Counted from the first letter of the stretch, positions 18,475 to 28,615 are shown. The stretch is DNA of 64,000 nt from Hyphomicrobiales bacterium (GCA_900471815.1 UICE01000006.1:109946-173945), one strand, 5' to 3'. Numbers and translations: made by a program. The notes: generated by a model from the letters alone, not told the origin.

Positions 18475-19650
18475 ATGACGACGCTTTCCAAGCCGGCGCA
18501 GCGCCCGGCTAACCCCAATTTTTCATCAGGTCCCTGTGCCAAACGTCCCGGTTGGTCGCTTCAAGCGCTCGCCGACGCACCGCTTGGTCGCTCGCATCGC
18601 GCGAAGGTCGGCAAGACCAAGCTGAAACAGGCAATTGATCTTACCCGTGAAATTCTGCAGGTGCCTGCCGATTATCGTATCGGCATTGTTCCTGCCTCAG
18701 ATACCGGTGCTGTCGAGATGGCACTTTGGTCGCTGCTTGGTGAGCGCGGTGTCGACATGGTTGCCTGGGAGAGCTTTGGTTCTGGCTGGGTTACAGATGT
18801 CGTGAAGCAGTTGAAACTTGCCGACACCCGTCTTATCGAAGCAGGTTATGGCGCGTTGCCGGATCTTTCCAAGGTGGATTTTGACCGCGATGTGGTCTTT
18901 ACCTGGAATGGCACAACTTCGGGTGTGCGTGTGCCGAATGGCGACTTCATTCCGGCTGACCGCAAAGGCTTGACGATTTGTGACGCAACATCGGCTGCAT
19001 TTGCGCAGCGTCTGGATTTTGACAAGCTCGATGTCGTGACCTTCTCATGGCAAAAAGTGCTTGGCGGCGAGGGCGCGCACGGGATGCTTATCTTGAGCCC
19101 GCGTGCCGTACAGCGTCTTGAGACCTATAAGCCCGCATGGCCTCTGCCAAAGATTTTTCGCCTTACATCTGGCGGCAAACTGATCGAAGGCATTTTTGCC
19201 GGCGAAACGATCAATACGCCTTCAATGCTCTGCGTCGAGGATTACCTCGATGCGTTGAACTGGGCAAAGTCTATCGGCGGGCTCGATGGTCTGGTTGGCC
19301 GCGCCGACGCAAATTTTGCGGTGCTTGATGCCTTCGTTGAAAATTCGCCATGGCTTGGCAATTTGGCTGTTGTCCCATCAACGCGCTCCAATACTTCAGT
19401 TTGCCTGACGATTATTGACCCAGAAATCACGGCTCTCGAACCAGACGCGCAGGCAACCTTTGCCAAGAACATCGTGACGGCACTGGAAAAAGAGGGTGTC
19501 GCTTTCGATATTGGCGCCTATCGCGATGCGCCTTCAGGCCTGCGTATATGGGCGGGTGCGACGGTTGAGGCTTCGGATCTCCAAGCTCTGACATTGTGGC
19601 TTGACTGGGCTTTCCAGTCACAGAAAGCCGCGTTGAAGCAGGCAGCCTGA
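18475..19650 (+). CDS. serC: Phosphoserine aminotransferase SerC
   Basis: PLP-dependent class V aminotransferase of 391 residues, making phosphoserine from 3-phosphohydroxypyruvate and glutamate. [13 protein letters not shown] at the N-terminus and the PLP-lysine segment [15 protein letters not shown] are characteristic of the alphaproteobacterial SerC branch. Start 18475 follows AGGAGA at 5 nt; the in-frame ATG at 18421 lies in the leader RNA. serA follows after 71 bp containing only a GC-rich hairpin, so the two act as an operon for the first two serine steps. Confidence 0.95.
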   Translation: MTTLSKPAQRPANPNFSSGPCAKRPGWSLQALADAPLGRSHRAKVGKTKLKQAIDLTREILQVPADYRIGIVPASDTGAVEMALWSLLGERGVDMVAWESFGSGWVTDVVKQLKLADTRLIEAGYGALPDLSKVDFDRDVVFTWNGTTSGVRVPNGDFIPADRKGLTICDATSAAFAQRLDFDKLDVVTFSWQKVLGGEGAHGMLILSPRAVQRLETYKPAWPLPKIFRLTSGGKLIEGIFAGETINTPSMLCVEDYLDALNWAKSIGGLDGLVGRADANFAVLDAFVENSPWLGNLAVVPSTRSNTSVCLTIIDPEITALEPDAQATFAKNIVTALEKEGVAFDIGAYRDAPSGLRIWAGATVEASDLQALTLWLDWAFQSQKAALKQAA

Positions 19651-19663
19651 TTTCATTCAGTGG

Positions 19664-19683
19664 TGGCCGCAACCATGCGGCCA
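19664..19683 (+). other. Intercistronic hairpin between serC and serA
   Basis: Stem TGGCCGC/GCGGCCA with a six-base loop and no T run. It may stabilise the serC mRNA or partly reduce serA expression; it does not look like a full terminator. Confidence 0.5.
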
Positions 19684-19721
19684 TTCCCATTCAATCATGT
19701 GATCTTAAGATGGAGGCCATC

Positions 19722-21317
19722 ATGGCACCACGCGTACTCGTATCCGACAAGCTTTCTCCAACTGCCGTGCAAATATTCAAGGATCGCGGCGTTGAAGTCG
19801 ATTACCTTCCTGATCTTGGCAAGGACAAAGACAAATTGCTCGACGTCATTGATCAGTATGACGGGCTTGCTATCCGCTCTGCGACCAAGGTTACGGAAAA
19901 GCTCATAGCTGCCGCCAAGAACCTCAAAGTCATCGGACGCGCTGGTATTGGCGTCGACAATGTTGATATTCCGGCTGCATCCCGCCGCGGTATCATTGTG
20001 ATGAATACGCCGTTCGGCAACTCGATCACAACGGCAGAACACGCCGTTGCGCTGATGTTTGCCGTTGCTCGCGAATTGCCGGAAGCTGATGCATCGACAC
20101 GTGCAGGCAAGTGGGAAAAGAACCGCTTCATGGGTGTCGAGATCACCGGCAAGACCCTCGGTGTCATTGGCTGCGGCAATATCGGTTCAATCGTGGCCAC
20201 GCGTGGTGTTGGCCTCAAAATGCATGTCATAGCTTTCGATCCATTCCTTTCGGAGGGACGCGCCGAAGAACTCGGTGTTGAGAAAGTTGAACTGGATGAG
20301 CTTCTGGCGCGCGCAGATTTCATTAGCCTACATACGCCGATGACGGACAAGACCCGTGGCATCATCAATGCTGATGCTATCGCCAAGATGAAAGATGGTG
20401 TTCGCATTATCAATTGCGCACGTGGCGGTCTGATCGTGGAGAAAGATCTCGTCGCAGCTTTGAAATCCGGCAAGGTTGCCGGAGCCGGTATTGACGTTTT
20501 TGAAGTTGAGCCGGCGACTGAAAACGAATTATTCCATCTTCCAAACGTGGTTTGCACTCCGCATCTTGGTGCCTCAACCAGTGAGGCGCAGGAGAATGTC
20601 GCCTTGCAGGTTGCCGAACAGATGGCGGATTACTTGGTCAAGGGCGCAGTATCCAATGCGATAAACATGCCTTCGATCACCGCTGAAGAGGCACCTCGAC
20701 TGAAGCCATTTGTCAAACTGGCGGAAGTGTTGGGCGCATTTGTCGGCCAGGTTACCGAAGAGCCTATTGAGGAAGTTGAAGTTCTTTTCGATGGTTCAAC
20801 AGCCGCGATGAACACACGCGCGCTGATCAGTGCGGCCCTGGCTGGTTTGATCCGCCCGCAGGTCGCCGACGTCAACATGGTCTCCGCGCCAGTTATGGTA
20901 AAAGAGCGTGGGATTGTGCTGTCTGAAGTGCGCCGCGACAAGTCGGGCGTATTCGATGGTTATATCAAGCTCACAGTTAAAACCGCGTCACTCACGCGTT
21001 CAATTGCTGGAACCTGTTTTTCTGACGGCAAGCCCCGATTCATTCAGATCAAGGGAATCAACCTCGATGCGGAAGTGGGCCAACACATGCTCTATACAAC
21101 CAACAATGATACGCCTGGCATGATTGGCACGTTGGGAACTATTTGCGGCAGGAACGCAGTCAATATTGCGAACTTTTCGCTTGGCCGCGATCATCCAGGC
21201 GGCAATGCGATCGCACTGCTTTATCTTGACGAACGTATTCCAGAGGCAGTTCTGCAGGAATTGATCGACAATAAAGCGATCGTTTCCGCCAAGCCGCTGG
21301 AGTTCGACGTTTCCTGA
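19722..21317 (+). CDS. serA: D-3-phosphoglycerate dehydrogenase SerA
   Basis: Oxidises 3-phosphoglycerate to phosphohydroxypyruvate, the entry to serine synthesis. Long form of 531 residues: NAD-binding domain (GKTLGVIGCGNIGS), catalytic Arg in NCARGGL, Glu in DVFEVEPA and His in PHLGAST, then an intervening substrate-binding domain (about 320-450) and a C-terminal ACT domain with HMLYTTNNDTPGMIGTLGT. Start 19722 is set by GGAGG at 19712-19716. An ACT domain implies feedback by serine, known for the family. Confidence 0.96.
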   Translation: MAPRVLVSDKLSPTAVQIFKDRGVEVDYLPDLGKDKDKLLDVIDQYDGLAIRSATKVTEKLIAAAKNLKVIGRAGIGVDNVDIPAASRRGIIVMNTPFGNSITTAEHAVALMFAVARELPEADASTRAGKWEKNRFMGVEITGKTLGVIGCGNIGSIVATRGVGLKMHVIAFDPFLSEGRAEELGVEKVELDELLARADFISLHTPMTDKTRGIINADAIAKMKDGVRIINCARGGLIVEKDLVAALKSGKVAGAGIDVFEVEPATENELFHLPNVVCTPHLGASTSEAQENVALQVAEQMADYLVKGAVSNAINMPSITAEEAPRLKPFVKLAEVLGAFVGQVTEEPIEEVEVLFDGSTAAMNTRALISAALAGLIRPQVADVNMVSAPVMVKERGIVLSEVRRDKSGVFDGYIKLTVKTASLTRSIAGTCFSDGKPRFIQIKGINLDAEVGQHMLYTTNNDTPGMIGTLGTICGRNAVNIANFSLGRDHPGGNAIALLYLDERIPEAVLQELIDNKAIVSAKPLEFDVS

Positions 21318-21332
21318 TAGTAGAAGCCATTT

Positions 21333-21848
21333 ATGGTATCCGGTTCACAAATATTGCAATGGCGCCCGATGAAGGTGAGCGATCTTGCCTCTGTCAGCGC
21401 CATGGCAAATATTATCCATACGGATTTCTTCGAGGCGGATGCCGTTTATCAAGAACGGCTGCAGCTTTATCCGGATGGATGTCATGTCCTGCAGGATGGC
21501 GATGGGAAGCTGATTGGATATGCTCTTACCCATCCATGGCTCCTCTATACAATGCCGGCGCTCAATAGCCTGCTTGATCAATTACCCAGCGAACCCACGA
21601 CGTACTATCTGCACGATATAGCTTTGCTGCCTCAATCCCGCGGCACCGGCGCTGCGCGAGAAATCGTGTCTATTCTTGCTGATCATGCGCAAAGGTCCCG
21701 ATTCGCAACAATGTCCTTGATTGCGGTAAATGGCTCCACAGGATTCTGGCAAAAGCAGGGATTTAAACCGGATGATCGACCGGAGCTCGAAACGAAGCTT
21801 CGGACCTATTCTGACGATGCGCGTTTCATGGTGCGATATCTGGGCTGA
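21333..21848 (+). CDS. GNAT-family N-acetyltransferase
   Basis: 171 residues with the GNAT fold: an N-terminal Arg-Pro start (LQWRPMKVSDLASV), then the acetyl-CoA-binding segment LHDIALLPQSRGTGAAREIV with R-G-T-G-A in place of the usual Q/RxxGxG/A, and the C-terminal NGSTGFWQKQGF block. Substrate unknown. It starts 15 bp after serA on the same strand and may be cotranscribed. Its 3' end overlaps the convergent EamA gene by 23 bp. Confidence 0.8.
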   Translation: MVSGSQILQWRPMKVSDLASVSAMANIIHTDFFEADAVYQERLQLYPDGCHVLQDGDGKLIGYALTHPWLLYTMPALNSLLDQLPSEPTTYYLHDIALLPQSRGTGAAREIVSILADHAQRSRFATMSLIAVNGSTGFWQKQGFKPDDRPELETKLRTYSDDARFMVRYLG

Positions 21849-22737
21849 CTGTTGCATGTTTGCGGCCACTAAGCTCCGCAATCCATATGCCGCCAAGAAC
21901 GAGTATGAGAGCCACGGCATGGTAAGGCTGGAACGCTTCACCGAGCAGAAAGACTGCGAGAAAAGTGCCAAATATTGGCACGGCATTGATGAAAAGCCCG
22001 GCGCGATTTGCGCCGATATATTCGACACCCTTGATGAAAAGCACTTGTGCTACAATTGAAGGCAACACGGCTGTATAGATCACGACAGTCCAGCCCGGTG
22101 TGTCCGGCAGCATTGCCGCCCCGACTTGCCATTCCCAAAATGCAAAAGGAACTGCGGTCAGGAAGGCGAAAAAGGTCATCGCCGCCATCAGGCTTTGCCA
22201 GTTTAGCTCCGGGCGAAAACGTAGCGCCACCGTATATCCGCTGTAAACAAGAATGGCGATCAGCATCAAGGCGTCGCCAAGATTGACCTTCAAGCCCGAT
22301 AGGCTGGCAAGGTCGCCATGGCCAGCCGTCAATGCGACGCCGATGAGCGACAGGCTAAAGCCGAGCACTTGCCCCAGGCGAACACGTGTCCCAAACAGGA
22401 TAAGATTGGCAATGAAGATCACCATCGGAATACCTGCCTGCTCAATGGTGACATTGATCGCCGACGTGTAATTCAAGGCGCTGTAGAGGGCCATATTAAA
22501 GAAAGTAAATCCGAAAGCACCGAGTGCGGCAAGCAAAGGCATGTATTTGCGCAGAACAGGCCAATCCTGCCGCAATTGGCGGTTGCTGATAATGGCAACG
22601 ATCAGAAAAGCAAAGAGCCAGCGCAGCACGGTCAAAAGCATGGGAGAAATATGTCCAACGGCAAATTTCCCAGCAACTGCATTGCCACCCCAGAGGAAAG
22701 CAGTGATCAGAAGATAGATATAGGCGGTACGATGCAT
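21826..22737 (-). CDS. EamA/DMT-family transporter
   Basis: About ten hydrophobic segments over 303 residues in two repeated EamA halves, beginning MHRTAYIYLLITAFLWGGNA and with a second half around YSGYTVALRF. Such drug/metabolite exporters move amino acids, metabolites or drugs out of the cell; the substrate cannot be told. Start at 22737 matches the family N-terminus; upstream in-frame codons would add a non-conserved, Asn/Arg-rich tail. Divergent from purA across 186 bp. Confidence 0.85.
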   Translation of the reverse strand: MHRTAYIYLLITAFLWGGNAVAGKFAVGHISPMLLTVLRWLFAFLIVAIISNRQLRQDWPVLRKYMPLLAALGAFGFTFFNMALYSALNYTSAINVTIEQAGIPMVIFIANLILFGTRVRLGQVLGFSLSLIGVALTAGHGDLASLSGLKVNLGDALMLIAILVYSGYTVALRFRPELNWQSLMAAMTFFAFLTAVPFAFWEWQVGAAMLPDTPGWTVVIYTAVLPSIVAQVLFIKGVEYIGANRAGLFINAVPIFGTFLAVFLLGEAFQPYHAVALILVLGGIWIAELSGRKHATVSPDIAP

Positions 22738-22923
22738 GGGATCAGCTTTTCTGTTTGCACGATTGCTACAACCATTTGGAGCAACATTAGGTTTATTCGT
22801 CACAGAAAGCCAAATAGTCGCTCGCAAAGCGTAAAGAATAGTCGCGCTTTTTCAAACCAGCCTGTATAGAAGCACCGCATTTAAGCAAAATGCGTTGGTA
22901 GGATTCGACTCAAGGAGTTTTGA

Positions 22924-24216
22924 ATGGCAAACGTTGTCGTGATCGGTTCGCAATGGGGTGACGAAGGCAAAGGCAAGATTGTCGATTGGCTTTCAGAGCG
23001 GGCTGATGTCATCGTTCGCTTTCAAGGCGGGCATAATGCCGGCCATACGCTCGTTGTTGATGGCGTCACCTACAAGCTTTCGCTTTTACCTTCGGGCGTT
23101 GTTCGTACGGGCAAGCTTTCCATTATCGGAAATGGCGTCGTTTTTGATCCTCACGCCTTCATCGCCGAAAAGGCAAAACTGGAAGCGCAGGGCGTTAAAA
23201 TTACGCCAGAGACGCTGAAGATTGCCGAAAATACGACGCTTATTCTATCAATCCATGGTGAGTTGGACCGCCGCCGCGAAGCTTCGAATTCGGGCACCAA
23301 AATCGGCACGACAGGCCGTGGCATTGGACCTGCCTACGAAGACAAGGTTGGACGCCGCGCTATTCACGTTCTTGACTTGGCCGATCCCGATACACTGCCT
23401 GCAAAGATTGAACGTCTGCTCGCACATCATAATCCGCTGCGCCGTGGCCTTGGCATTGAAGAAGTTGACGGAGCAAAGCTTCTAGCCGAACTGAAAGATG
23501 CAGCCCCGCATATTCTGCCATTCATGGACCGCGTATGGTACGTCCTTGACCAGAAGAAGCGCGCAGGTGAGCGAATTCTCTTCGAAGGCGCGCAGGGAAC
23601 ATTGCTCGATATCGACCATGGTACTTATCCGTTTGTTACCTCGTCAAATACCGTGGCGGGTCAGGCATCGGCTGGCTCAGGCATCGGACCCGGTTCGCTG
23701 CATTACGTGCTTGGCATTACGAAAGCTTACACCACGCGCGTAGGCGAGGGGCCTTTCCCGACCGAGCAGCAAAATGAGGTCGGCGAGTTCCTCGGCCAGC
23801 GCGGCCATGAATTTGGCGTGGTCACAGGTCGCAAGCGGCGCTGCGGCTGGTTCGATGCGGTTTTGGTTCGTCAGGCTGTGGCAAATAACGGCATCAGCGG
23901 TATCGCTCTTACCAAGCTCGATGTCCTTGATGGGCTTGATGAGATCAAGGTTTGCACCGGTTATGAACTGGATGGCGAGGTCATTGACTATCTTCCGGCA
24001 GGCCAAGGCCAGCAGGCTCGCGTCAAGCCAATCTATGTGACATTGGAAGGCTGGAAAGATACCACGGCTGGTGCTCGCAGTTGGAGCGAGCTTCCTGCAC
24101 AGGCAATCAAATATGTCCGCTACGTGGAAGAATTGATCGGTGCGCCGATCGCACTTTTGTCGACCAGCCCGGAACGGGACGATACGATACTTGTTACCGA
24201 TCCGTTTCATGATTAG
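22924..24216 (+). CDS. purA: Adenylosuccinate synthetase PurA
   Basis: GTP-dependent ligase joining IMP and aspartate, first step from IMP to AMP. Opens with the P-loop-like [16 protein letters not shown] and contains the IMP-binding [10 protein letters not shown], the [18 protein letters not shown] block and the C-terminal [11 protein letters not shown]. 430 residues, normal length. AAGGAG lies 7 nt before the ATG. It precedes an uncharacterised membrane protein by 54 bp. Confidence 0.97.
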   Translation: MANVVVIGSQWGDEGKGKIVDWLSERADVIVRFQGGHNAGHTLVVDGVTYKLSLLPSGVVRTGKLSIIGNGVVFDPHAFIAEKAKLEAQGVKITPETLKIAENTTLILSIHGELDRRREASNSGTKIGTTGRGIGPAYEDKVGRRAIHVLDLADPDTLPAKIERLLAHHNPLRRGLGIEEVDGAKLLAELKDAAPHILPFMDRVWYVLDQKKRAGERILFEGAQGTLLDIDHGTYPFVTSSNTVAGQASAGSGIGPGSLHYVLGITKAYTTRVGEGPFPTEQQNEVGEFLGQRGHEFGVVTGRKRRCGWFDAVLVRQAVANNGISGIALTKLDVLDGLDEIKVCTGYELDGEVIDYLPAGQGQQARVKPIYVTLEGWKDTTAGARSWSELPAQAIKYVRYVEELIGAPIALLSTSPERDDTILVTDPFHD

Positions 24217-24270
24217 AGTCGTGCGGGTGGCTTGAGGTTAATCTCACAACAAAACCATAGGTTTGGGTGA

Positions 24271-25854
24271 ATGGCAGATTTCGTTGCAGTATTGAGGAAG
24301 ACAATTGACGGGCTTGCGGACCCAACTCCCGAGCTCCGTCAACGTGTATATGCAAAGGCTCGTGCAACGATCGAGCAAAAACTTGTCACATTGAATGCGC
24401 CTGAAGCCGTGTCGAAGCGTCAGATCGCTGCGATTGATGATGCCATTGCCGAAGTGGAAGCCAGTTTCGCACCGGTGGAGGAAAAGGCAGTGACCGTTCC
24501 GGAGCCGCTGCCGGTTGCTCCACCACCACCCGTTCCAGATCTTGCACCGCCCCCCACTGCAAACACAAGGCAGGAAGCTGCCCCTTCGTGGTCACGGAGC
24601 GAACCGGTTGCCGCTGCGCCAGTCTTTACGCCGATCGAATCGCAACCAGACGCGCTTGAAGATTTTCTTTCCAGCCAGGACAAGCCAAGTGCCGATAACG
24701 AAGAAGAGGACTTCCCAGGCGCGCCTGCCCGTTCGGACCTTTCTCGCAATGAGATTGACGAGAAAGAATTTGGCATCAGCAGTGTTGATGATTCACGCAA
24801 TGATTATGGAGTCTATACCCGCGGGCCGCTTAAACAAGCTGAGCCGAAACGGTCCTTTGCGCCGCTCTTGAGCATCGTTGCCCTGCTCGCTGTCGTCGCC
24901 GGTGTAGCTTATGCGGGGTATACTTGGCGAGAAGATATCTCGAAGCAGGCTGTTGCCGCCAAAGATTATATTGCCAGCCTGATGACCAGCTCTGAGCCCG
25001 AAACGGCCACAAATCCGGCTGAGACGGCTGCCAATCAGCCTGCGCCACAACAGCCAGCCAAACCCACGCAACCGGCAACGACGCCCACGGCAACACCCAA
25101 CTCAACGGAGCCGAAGGGTGAGCCAAAGCTCACGCAAAGGCTGTTGCCTGATGGGCAGGAGATCGATCCCGGCCGTGCCAATGACACGCCGTCAGTGGGC
25201 GAAGGTACGTCTGTAGCGACCTCTACATCCGATCCGGCAGCGCAACCGGAAACGTCAGGTCAGCAACCTTCAGGACAGACCCAACCTCCTGCGGCCTTGC
25301 CGATTGGTCAGAAGGCGTTCTTCTATGAGGAACGATCCGGGCAGGATGCGCAAAGACGCGAAGAAGGTGGCGTCGTATGGTCCGTCGTCCAGGAATCTCC
25401 CGGCAATGATCTGCCGCCGGAGCCTGCGATTCGCGCTGAAGTGACGATTCCGGAGCTTGCGATCAAGCTGCGCATGATTATCCGCCGCAATGGTGACAAG
25501 ACCCTGCCTGCAAGCCATCTCATCGAGATGATTTTCACGGTGCCTGAAGGTTTTGCCGGTGGCTCTATCGACAATGTTTCCCGCATGACTTTCAAGGACA
25601 GGGAAGAAGCGCCGGGCAGCCCGCTTGTCGCCATTCCAGCCAAGATCGCGGATAATTTCTTCATTATTGCGATGAACGATGCAAAAACGGCTGTCGATAC
25701 CAACACTTCGCTGATGCGGCGCATGTCCTGGATTGATATTCCTATCGCATACAAGACTGGCCGCCGCGCGCTTATCACCCTTGAAAAGGGTTTGCCGGGC
25801 GAACGGGCCTTTGATGACGTGCTCAAATCATGGGCGACAAAGGTCGGTGGTTAA
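24271..25854 (+). CDS. Pro-rich single-pass membrane protein with conserved periplasmic domain, unknown function
   Basis: 527 residues I do not recognise as a named family. Residues 1-70 form a helical cytoplasmic head (DFVAVLRKTIDGLADPTPELR), 75-120 a Pro/Ala-rich linker, about 135-190 an acidic stretch, 197-218 one membrane helix, 225-340 a second Pro/Thr/Gln-rich linker, and 345-527 a compact C-terminal domain beginning GQKAFFYEERSG that would lie in the periplasm. The layout resembles envelope linkers such as TolA or TonB but no such C-terminal domain is seen. It ends at a palindromic terminator shared with the convergent rpoH. Confidence 0.7.
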   Translation: MADFVAVLRKTIDGLADPTPELRQRVYAKARATIEQKLVTLNAPEAVSKRQIAAIDDAIAEVEASFAPVEEKAVTVPEPLPVAPPPPVPDLAPPPTANTRQEAAPSWSRSEPVAAAPVFTPIESQPDALEDFLSSQDKPSADNEEEDFPGAPARSDLSRNEIDEKEFGISSVDDSRNDYGVYTRGPLKQAEPKRSFAPLLSIVALLAVVAGVAYAGYTWREDISKQAVAAKDYIASLMTSSEPETATNPAETAANQPAPQQPAKPTQPATTPTATPNSTEPKGEPKLTQRLLPDGQEIDPGRANDTPSVGEGTSVATSTSDPAAQPETSGQQPSGQTQPPAALPIGQKAFFYEERSGQDAQRREEGGVVWSVVQESPGNDLPPEPAIRAEVTIPELAIKLRMIIRRNGDKTLPASHLIEMIFTVPEGFAGGSIDNVSRMTFKDREEAPGSPLVAIPAKIADNFFIIAMNDAKTAVDTNTSLMRRMSWIDIPIAYKTGRRALITLEKGLPGERAFDDVLKSWATKVGG

Positions 25855-25861
25855 TAGGTAT

Positions 25862-25889
25862 AAAAAAGGCCGCTTAAGCGGCCTTTTTT
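25862..25889. terminator. Bidirectional terminator between the 24271 gene and rpoH
   Basis: Perfect 28-bp palindrome: six A, GGCCGCTTAAGCGGCC, six T. It gives a GC stem followed by a T run on both strands, serving the two convergent genes. Confidence 0.92.
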
Positions 25890-25908
25890 AATTGAGTAAA
25901 GATGTCTG

Positions 25909-26820
25909 TCAGTTTGCGTCGGCACCACTGGAAACCAGCGCTTTCTGCTGGCGAATGGCTGCAGCCTTCACAGCATCCTGAACTTTTTCAAAAGCGCGAA
26001 CTTCGATCTGCCGGACACGCTCGCGGCTGATGCCAAATTCGGTAGACAGATCTTCGAGCGTAATTGGATCGTCCGCCAATCGACGGGCTTCGAAAATCCG
26101 GCGTTCACGATCATTCAAGGACGACATGGCGCCGGAGAGCATTTCGCGGCGATTTTCCAGCTCGTCCTGTTCGATGAGCATGGTTTCGGCACTGTCGTGA
26201 TCATCAACCAGCCAATCCTGCCAATCGCCACCTGCCTCGCCATCCGAAGAACGGATCGGCGCATTAAGTGACGCATCGCCGGAAAGACGGCGGTTCATCG
26301 AGATGACCTCATCCTCGGACACGCTCAAGCGGGTTGCGATTTCCTTGACCTGTTCAGGATTCAGATCGCCATCATCCAGCGCCTGAATCTTGCTCTTTAC
26401 CTTACGCAGGTTGAAGAACAGGCGTTTTTGATTGGCGGTCGTTCCCATTTTGACCAAGCTCCAGGAGCGCAGGACATATTCTTGAATGGAAGCTTTGATC
26501 CACCACATGGCATAGGTCGCCAGACGGAAACCACGCTCAGGCTCGAAGCGTTTGACGGCCTGCATCAGGCCGACATTGCCTTCGGAAATAACTTCGCCGA
26601 TTGGCAGGCCATATCCGCGGTAACCCATCGCAATTTTTGCAACGAGACGCAGATGGCTTGTTACCAGCTTATGGGCGGCTTTAGCATCAGTATGCTCCAG
26701 ATACCGCTTGGCGAGCATGTACTCTTCCTGCGGTTCAAGCATTGGAAACTTGCGGATTTCTTCTAGGTAACGGGTAAGTCCGCCGTCACCGCCTAGAATA
26801 CTTGGAAGATTTTGGGCCAC
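25909..26820 (-). CDS. rpoH: Heat-shock sigma factor RpoH (sigma-32)
   Basis: Sigma-70-family factor of 303 residues. Region 2 has LRLVAKIAMGYRGYGLPIGEVISEGNVGLMQAVKRF and the -10-melting block TYAMWWIKASIQEYVLRSWSLVK; the RpoH box QKRLFFNLR, which separates RpoH from housekeeping sigma, is intact; region 4.2 ends with ISRERVRQIEVRAFEK. The start is a GTG at 26820 with GAGGAGG just upstream; the longer reading to 26916 would add a Cys-rich stretch with no family support. Rhizobiales often have two rpoH genes; which one this is cannot be settled here. Confidence 0.93.
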   Translation of the reverse strand: MAQNLPSILGGDGGLTRYLEEIRKFPMLEPQEEYMLAKRYLEHTDAKAAHKLVTSHLRLVAKIAMGYRGYGLPIGEVISEGNVGLMQAVKRFEPERGFRLATYAMWWIKASIQEYVLRSWSLVKMGTTANQKRLFFNLRKVKSKIQALDDGDLNPEQVKEIATRLSVSEDEVISMNRRLSGDASLNAPIRSSDGEAGGDWQDWLVDDHDSAETMLIEQDELENRREMLSGAMSSLNDRERRIFEARRLADDPITLEDLSTEFGISRERVRQIEVRAFEKVQDAVKAAAIRQQKALVSSGADAN

Positions 26821-27046
26821 AGAGCACCCCTCCTCATTTTGAAATGAACCTCCATTATCGGCAGGTTCGCAGCAACCACCCGCCCAGAAACATTGGCGCG
26901 AGCAGATTAATGCCATGCATATATAGGTATCATTTTGTCAAAAACACGGTGCATTTCGTCATGAAACAAAGCGTCACATAAATGTGAACAATCGTGTCAT
27001 ATATGTTCACCGAGCCTAACGCGCCAGAAGCCGAAAGGTTCCCTTG
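26821..27046 (-). promoter_or_regulatory. rpoH upstream region with dyad symmetry
   Basis: 226 bp between rluD and rpoH. On the minus strand TTGACA (26936-26941) is a possible -35 with TATATAT-rich DNA after it. An inverted repeat GTGAACA (26984-26990) - 13 bp - TGTTCAC (27004-27010) overlaps a second dyad CACATAAATGTG. The repeat could be an operator or end the rluD transcript; it has no T run. Confidence 0.4.
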
Positions 27047-28048
27047 TTATTGATATCCGCGAAATGCCTCAAGCAGTTCAGCCATATCGGTGGGAAGCGG
27101 GGCTTCAAAACGCATAAGATCGCCTGTCACCGGATGTTCAAAGGCCAGAAGCCGCGCGTGCAATGCCTGGCGATTGAAGCCTTTGACAATAGATTGCAAT
27201 GGCTCATCAAATTTATTTGCCTTGGTTTTGTACGCACCGCCATACTCCATATCGCCTACCAGCGGATGGCCGATATGAGTCATATGTACGCGGATCTGGT
27301 GTGTTCTGCCGGTCTCAAGCTGGCATTCGACCAAGGATGCAAGCGCTGTGGAATCTTCGCGAGCACCAAAACGTTCAAGCACTTCAAAATGCGTGACAGC
27401 ATGGCGGGCGTCGTCCCGTTCTTCGTGAACAATAGCTTGTTTGGTCCGGTCTCGGTGCGAGCGGCCAAGATGGGCATCTATCGTACCAGTTGTCCTGTCG
27501 GGCGTGCCCCAGACTATTGCCAGATAAGCACGCTCAAGGTCTCCGGTGCGGCCATGATCAGCAAATTGTGCACTCAAATGCCGGTGGGCAAGATCGTTCT
27601 TAGCGACCACGATGACACCACTGGTTTCCTTGTCGAGGCGATGAACAATCCCGGGCCGTTTTACGCCGCCAATGCCTGATAGCGTATCCCCGCAATGGTG
27701 TATCAAGGCATTGACGAGCGTGCCGGACCAGTTGCCATTGCCGGGATGAACGACAAGGCCAGCCGGCTTGTTGATAACAATAAGATCTGTGTCTTCATAA
27801 AGAATATCGAGAGGAATGTTCTCCCCGGATGGCGCTGCATCTTCCGGTTCTGGAATTATGATCTCAATGCTCATGCCGTCGCGAAGCTTATATTTGGTCT
27901 CGCTGATGACTTTGCCGTCAATGGTTACCTGACCGCCGCCTATCAGCGCCTGAATACGATTTCGCGACAGGTCAGGCGCCAGTTGAGCAGACAACCAAGC
28001 GTCGAGACGCTTGCCTGCAGCATCGATATCGGTAATTAGCGCTTTCAA
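27047..28048 (-). CDS. rluD: 23S rRNA pseudouridine synthase RluD-type
   Basis: RsuA/RluA family enzyme of 333 residues. N-terminal S4 RNA-binding domain (RLDAWLSAQLAPDLSRNRIQ), then the catalytic domain with motif I PAGLVVHPG and motif II GIVHRLDKETSGV, whose Asp is the catalytic nucleophile. Placement next to rpoH is the usual alphaproteobacterial order and favours RluD over RluC/RluA paralogues. It is divergent from the small membrane protein gene at 28141. Confidence 0.9.
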   Translation of the reverse strand: MKALITDIDAAGKRLDAWLSAQLAPDLSRNRIQALIGGGQVTIDGKVISETKYKLRDGMSIEIIIPEPEDAAPSGENIPLDILYEDTDLIVINKPAGLVVHPGNGNWSGTLVNALIHHCGDTLSGIGGVKRPGIVHRLDKETSGVIVVAKNDLAHRHLSAQFADHGRTGDLERAYLAIVWGTPDRTTGTIDAHLGRSHRDRTKQAIVHEERDDARHAVTHFEVLERFGAREDSTALASLVECQLETGRTHQIRVHMTHIGHPLVGDMEYGGAYKTKANKFDEPLQSIVKGFNRQALHARLLAFEHPVTGDLMRFEAPLPTDMAELLEAFRGYQ

Positions 28049-28140
28049 AAACCTAGTCCCTTCGTTACAGAGGCCTACCGCGCTGCGTCCGCTAGCCTAA
28101 GCGAGATGCGAGTGCGAGTTAAAACTCGGAGATGCCGTGC

Positions 28141-28539
28141 ATGGCAAATATAAATCCAGACCTGGATGGCGAAGAACAGCCTCTGGACCCGGCAATGGAG
28201 CGGGTTCGCCGCAAGATGATCCGGCTGCTAGCTGTGTCCATCGGTATTATGGTCATTGGTCTTATGGCGGTGCTTGCGGCGATTGTCTACAAGATTAACC
28301 AGCCTGTAGCGGATGTACCAGTTGCGCCTAGCGTCGTTTCGCCCGGCCAGGCTCTTGGTGCAGCGCTGACGGGAGAATCGATTGTCCTAGATCCCGGCAC
28401 CCGAATATTGTCGCACAACCTTTCCGATAACACGCTTTCACTGGAAACCAGATTGGCCAACGGCACTCGGCAAATCCTTATTTATGACATAGCGACCAAG
28501 CGCGTCGTAGCCCGTATTGCCGAAGCGACCGGTAATTAG
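28141..28539 (+). CDS. Small single-pass membrane protein, unknown function
   Basis: 132 residues: an acidic cytoplasmic N-terminus, one membrane helix (about 30-54, IRLLAVSIGIMVIGLMAVLAAIVY) and a periplasmic beta-rich domain with ILSHNLSDNTLSLETRLANGTRQILIYDIATKRVVARI. Small proteins of this kind are commonly found opposite rluD in alphaproteobacteria. Start 28141 (MANINPD) is taken instead of the ATG three codons earlier because the upstream codons look non-conserved; ribosome-binding signals do not decide. Confidence 0.7.
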   Translation: MANINPDLDGEEQPLDPAMERVRRKMIRLLAVSIGIMVIGLMAVLAAIVYKINQPVADVPVAPSVVSPGQALGAALTGESIVLDPGTRILSHNLSDNTLSLETRLANGTRQILIYDIATKRVVARIAEATGN

Positions 28540-28615
28540 GCAAAGAGTGTGGTGGTTGCAAATGACCATTGCACTTTTCGCCTGCCTTGATTATACCCGC
28601 GACATCGACTGCGAT

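Noticed and set aside
22318..22869. Plus-strand frame opposite the EamA gene
   Set aside because: Charged, low-complexity product without start signals; the EamA gene on the minus strand explains the DNA.
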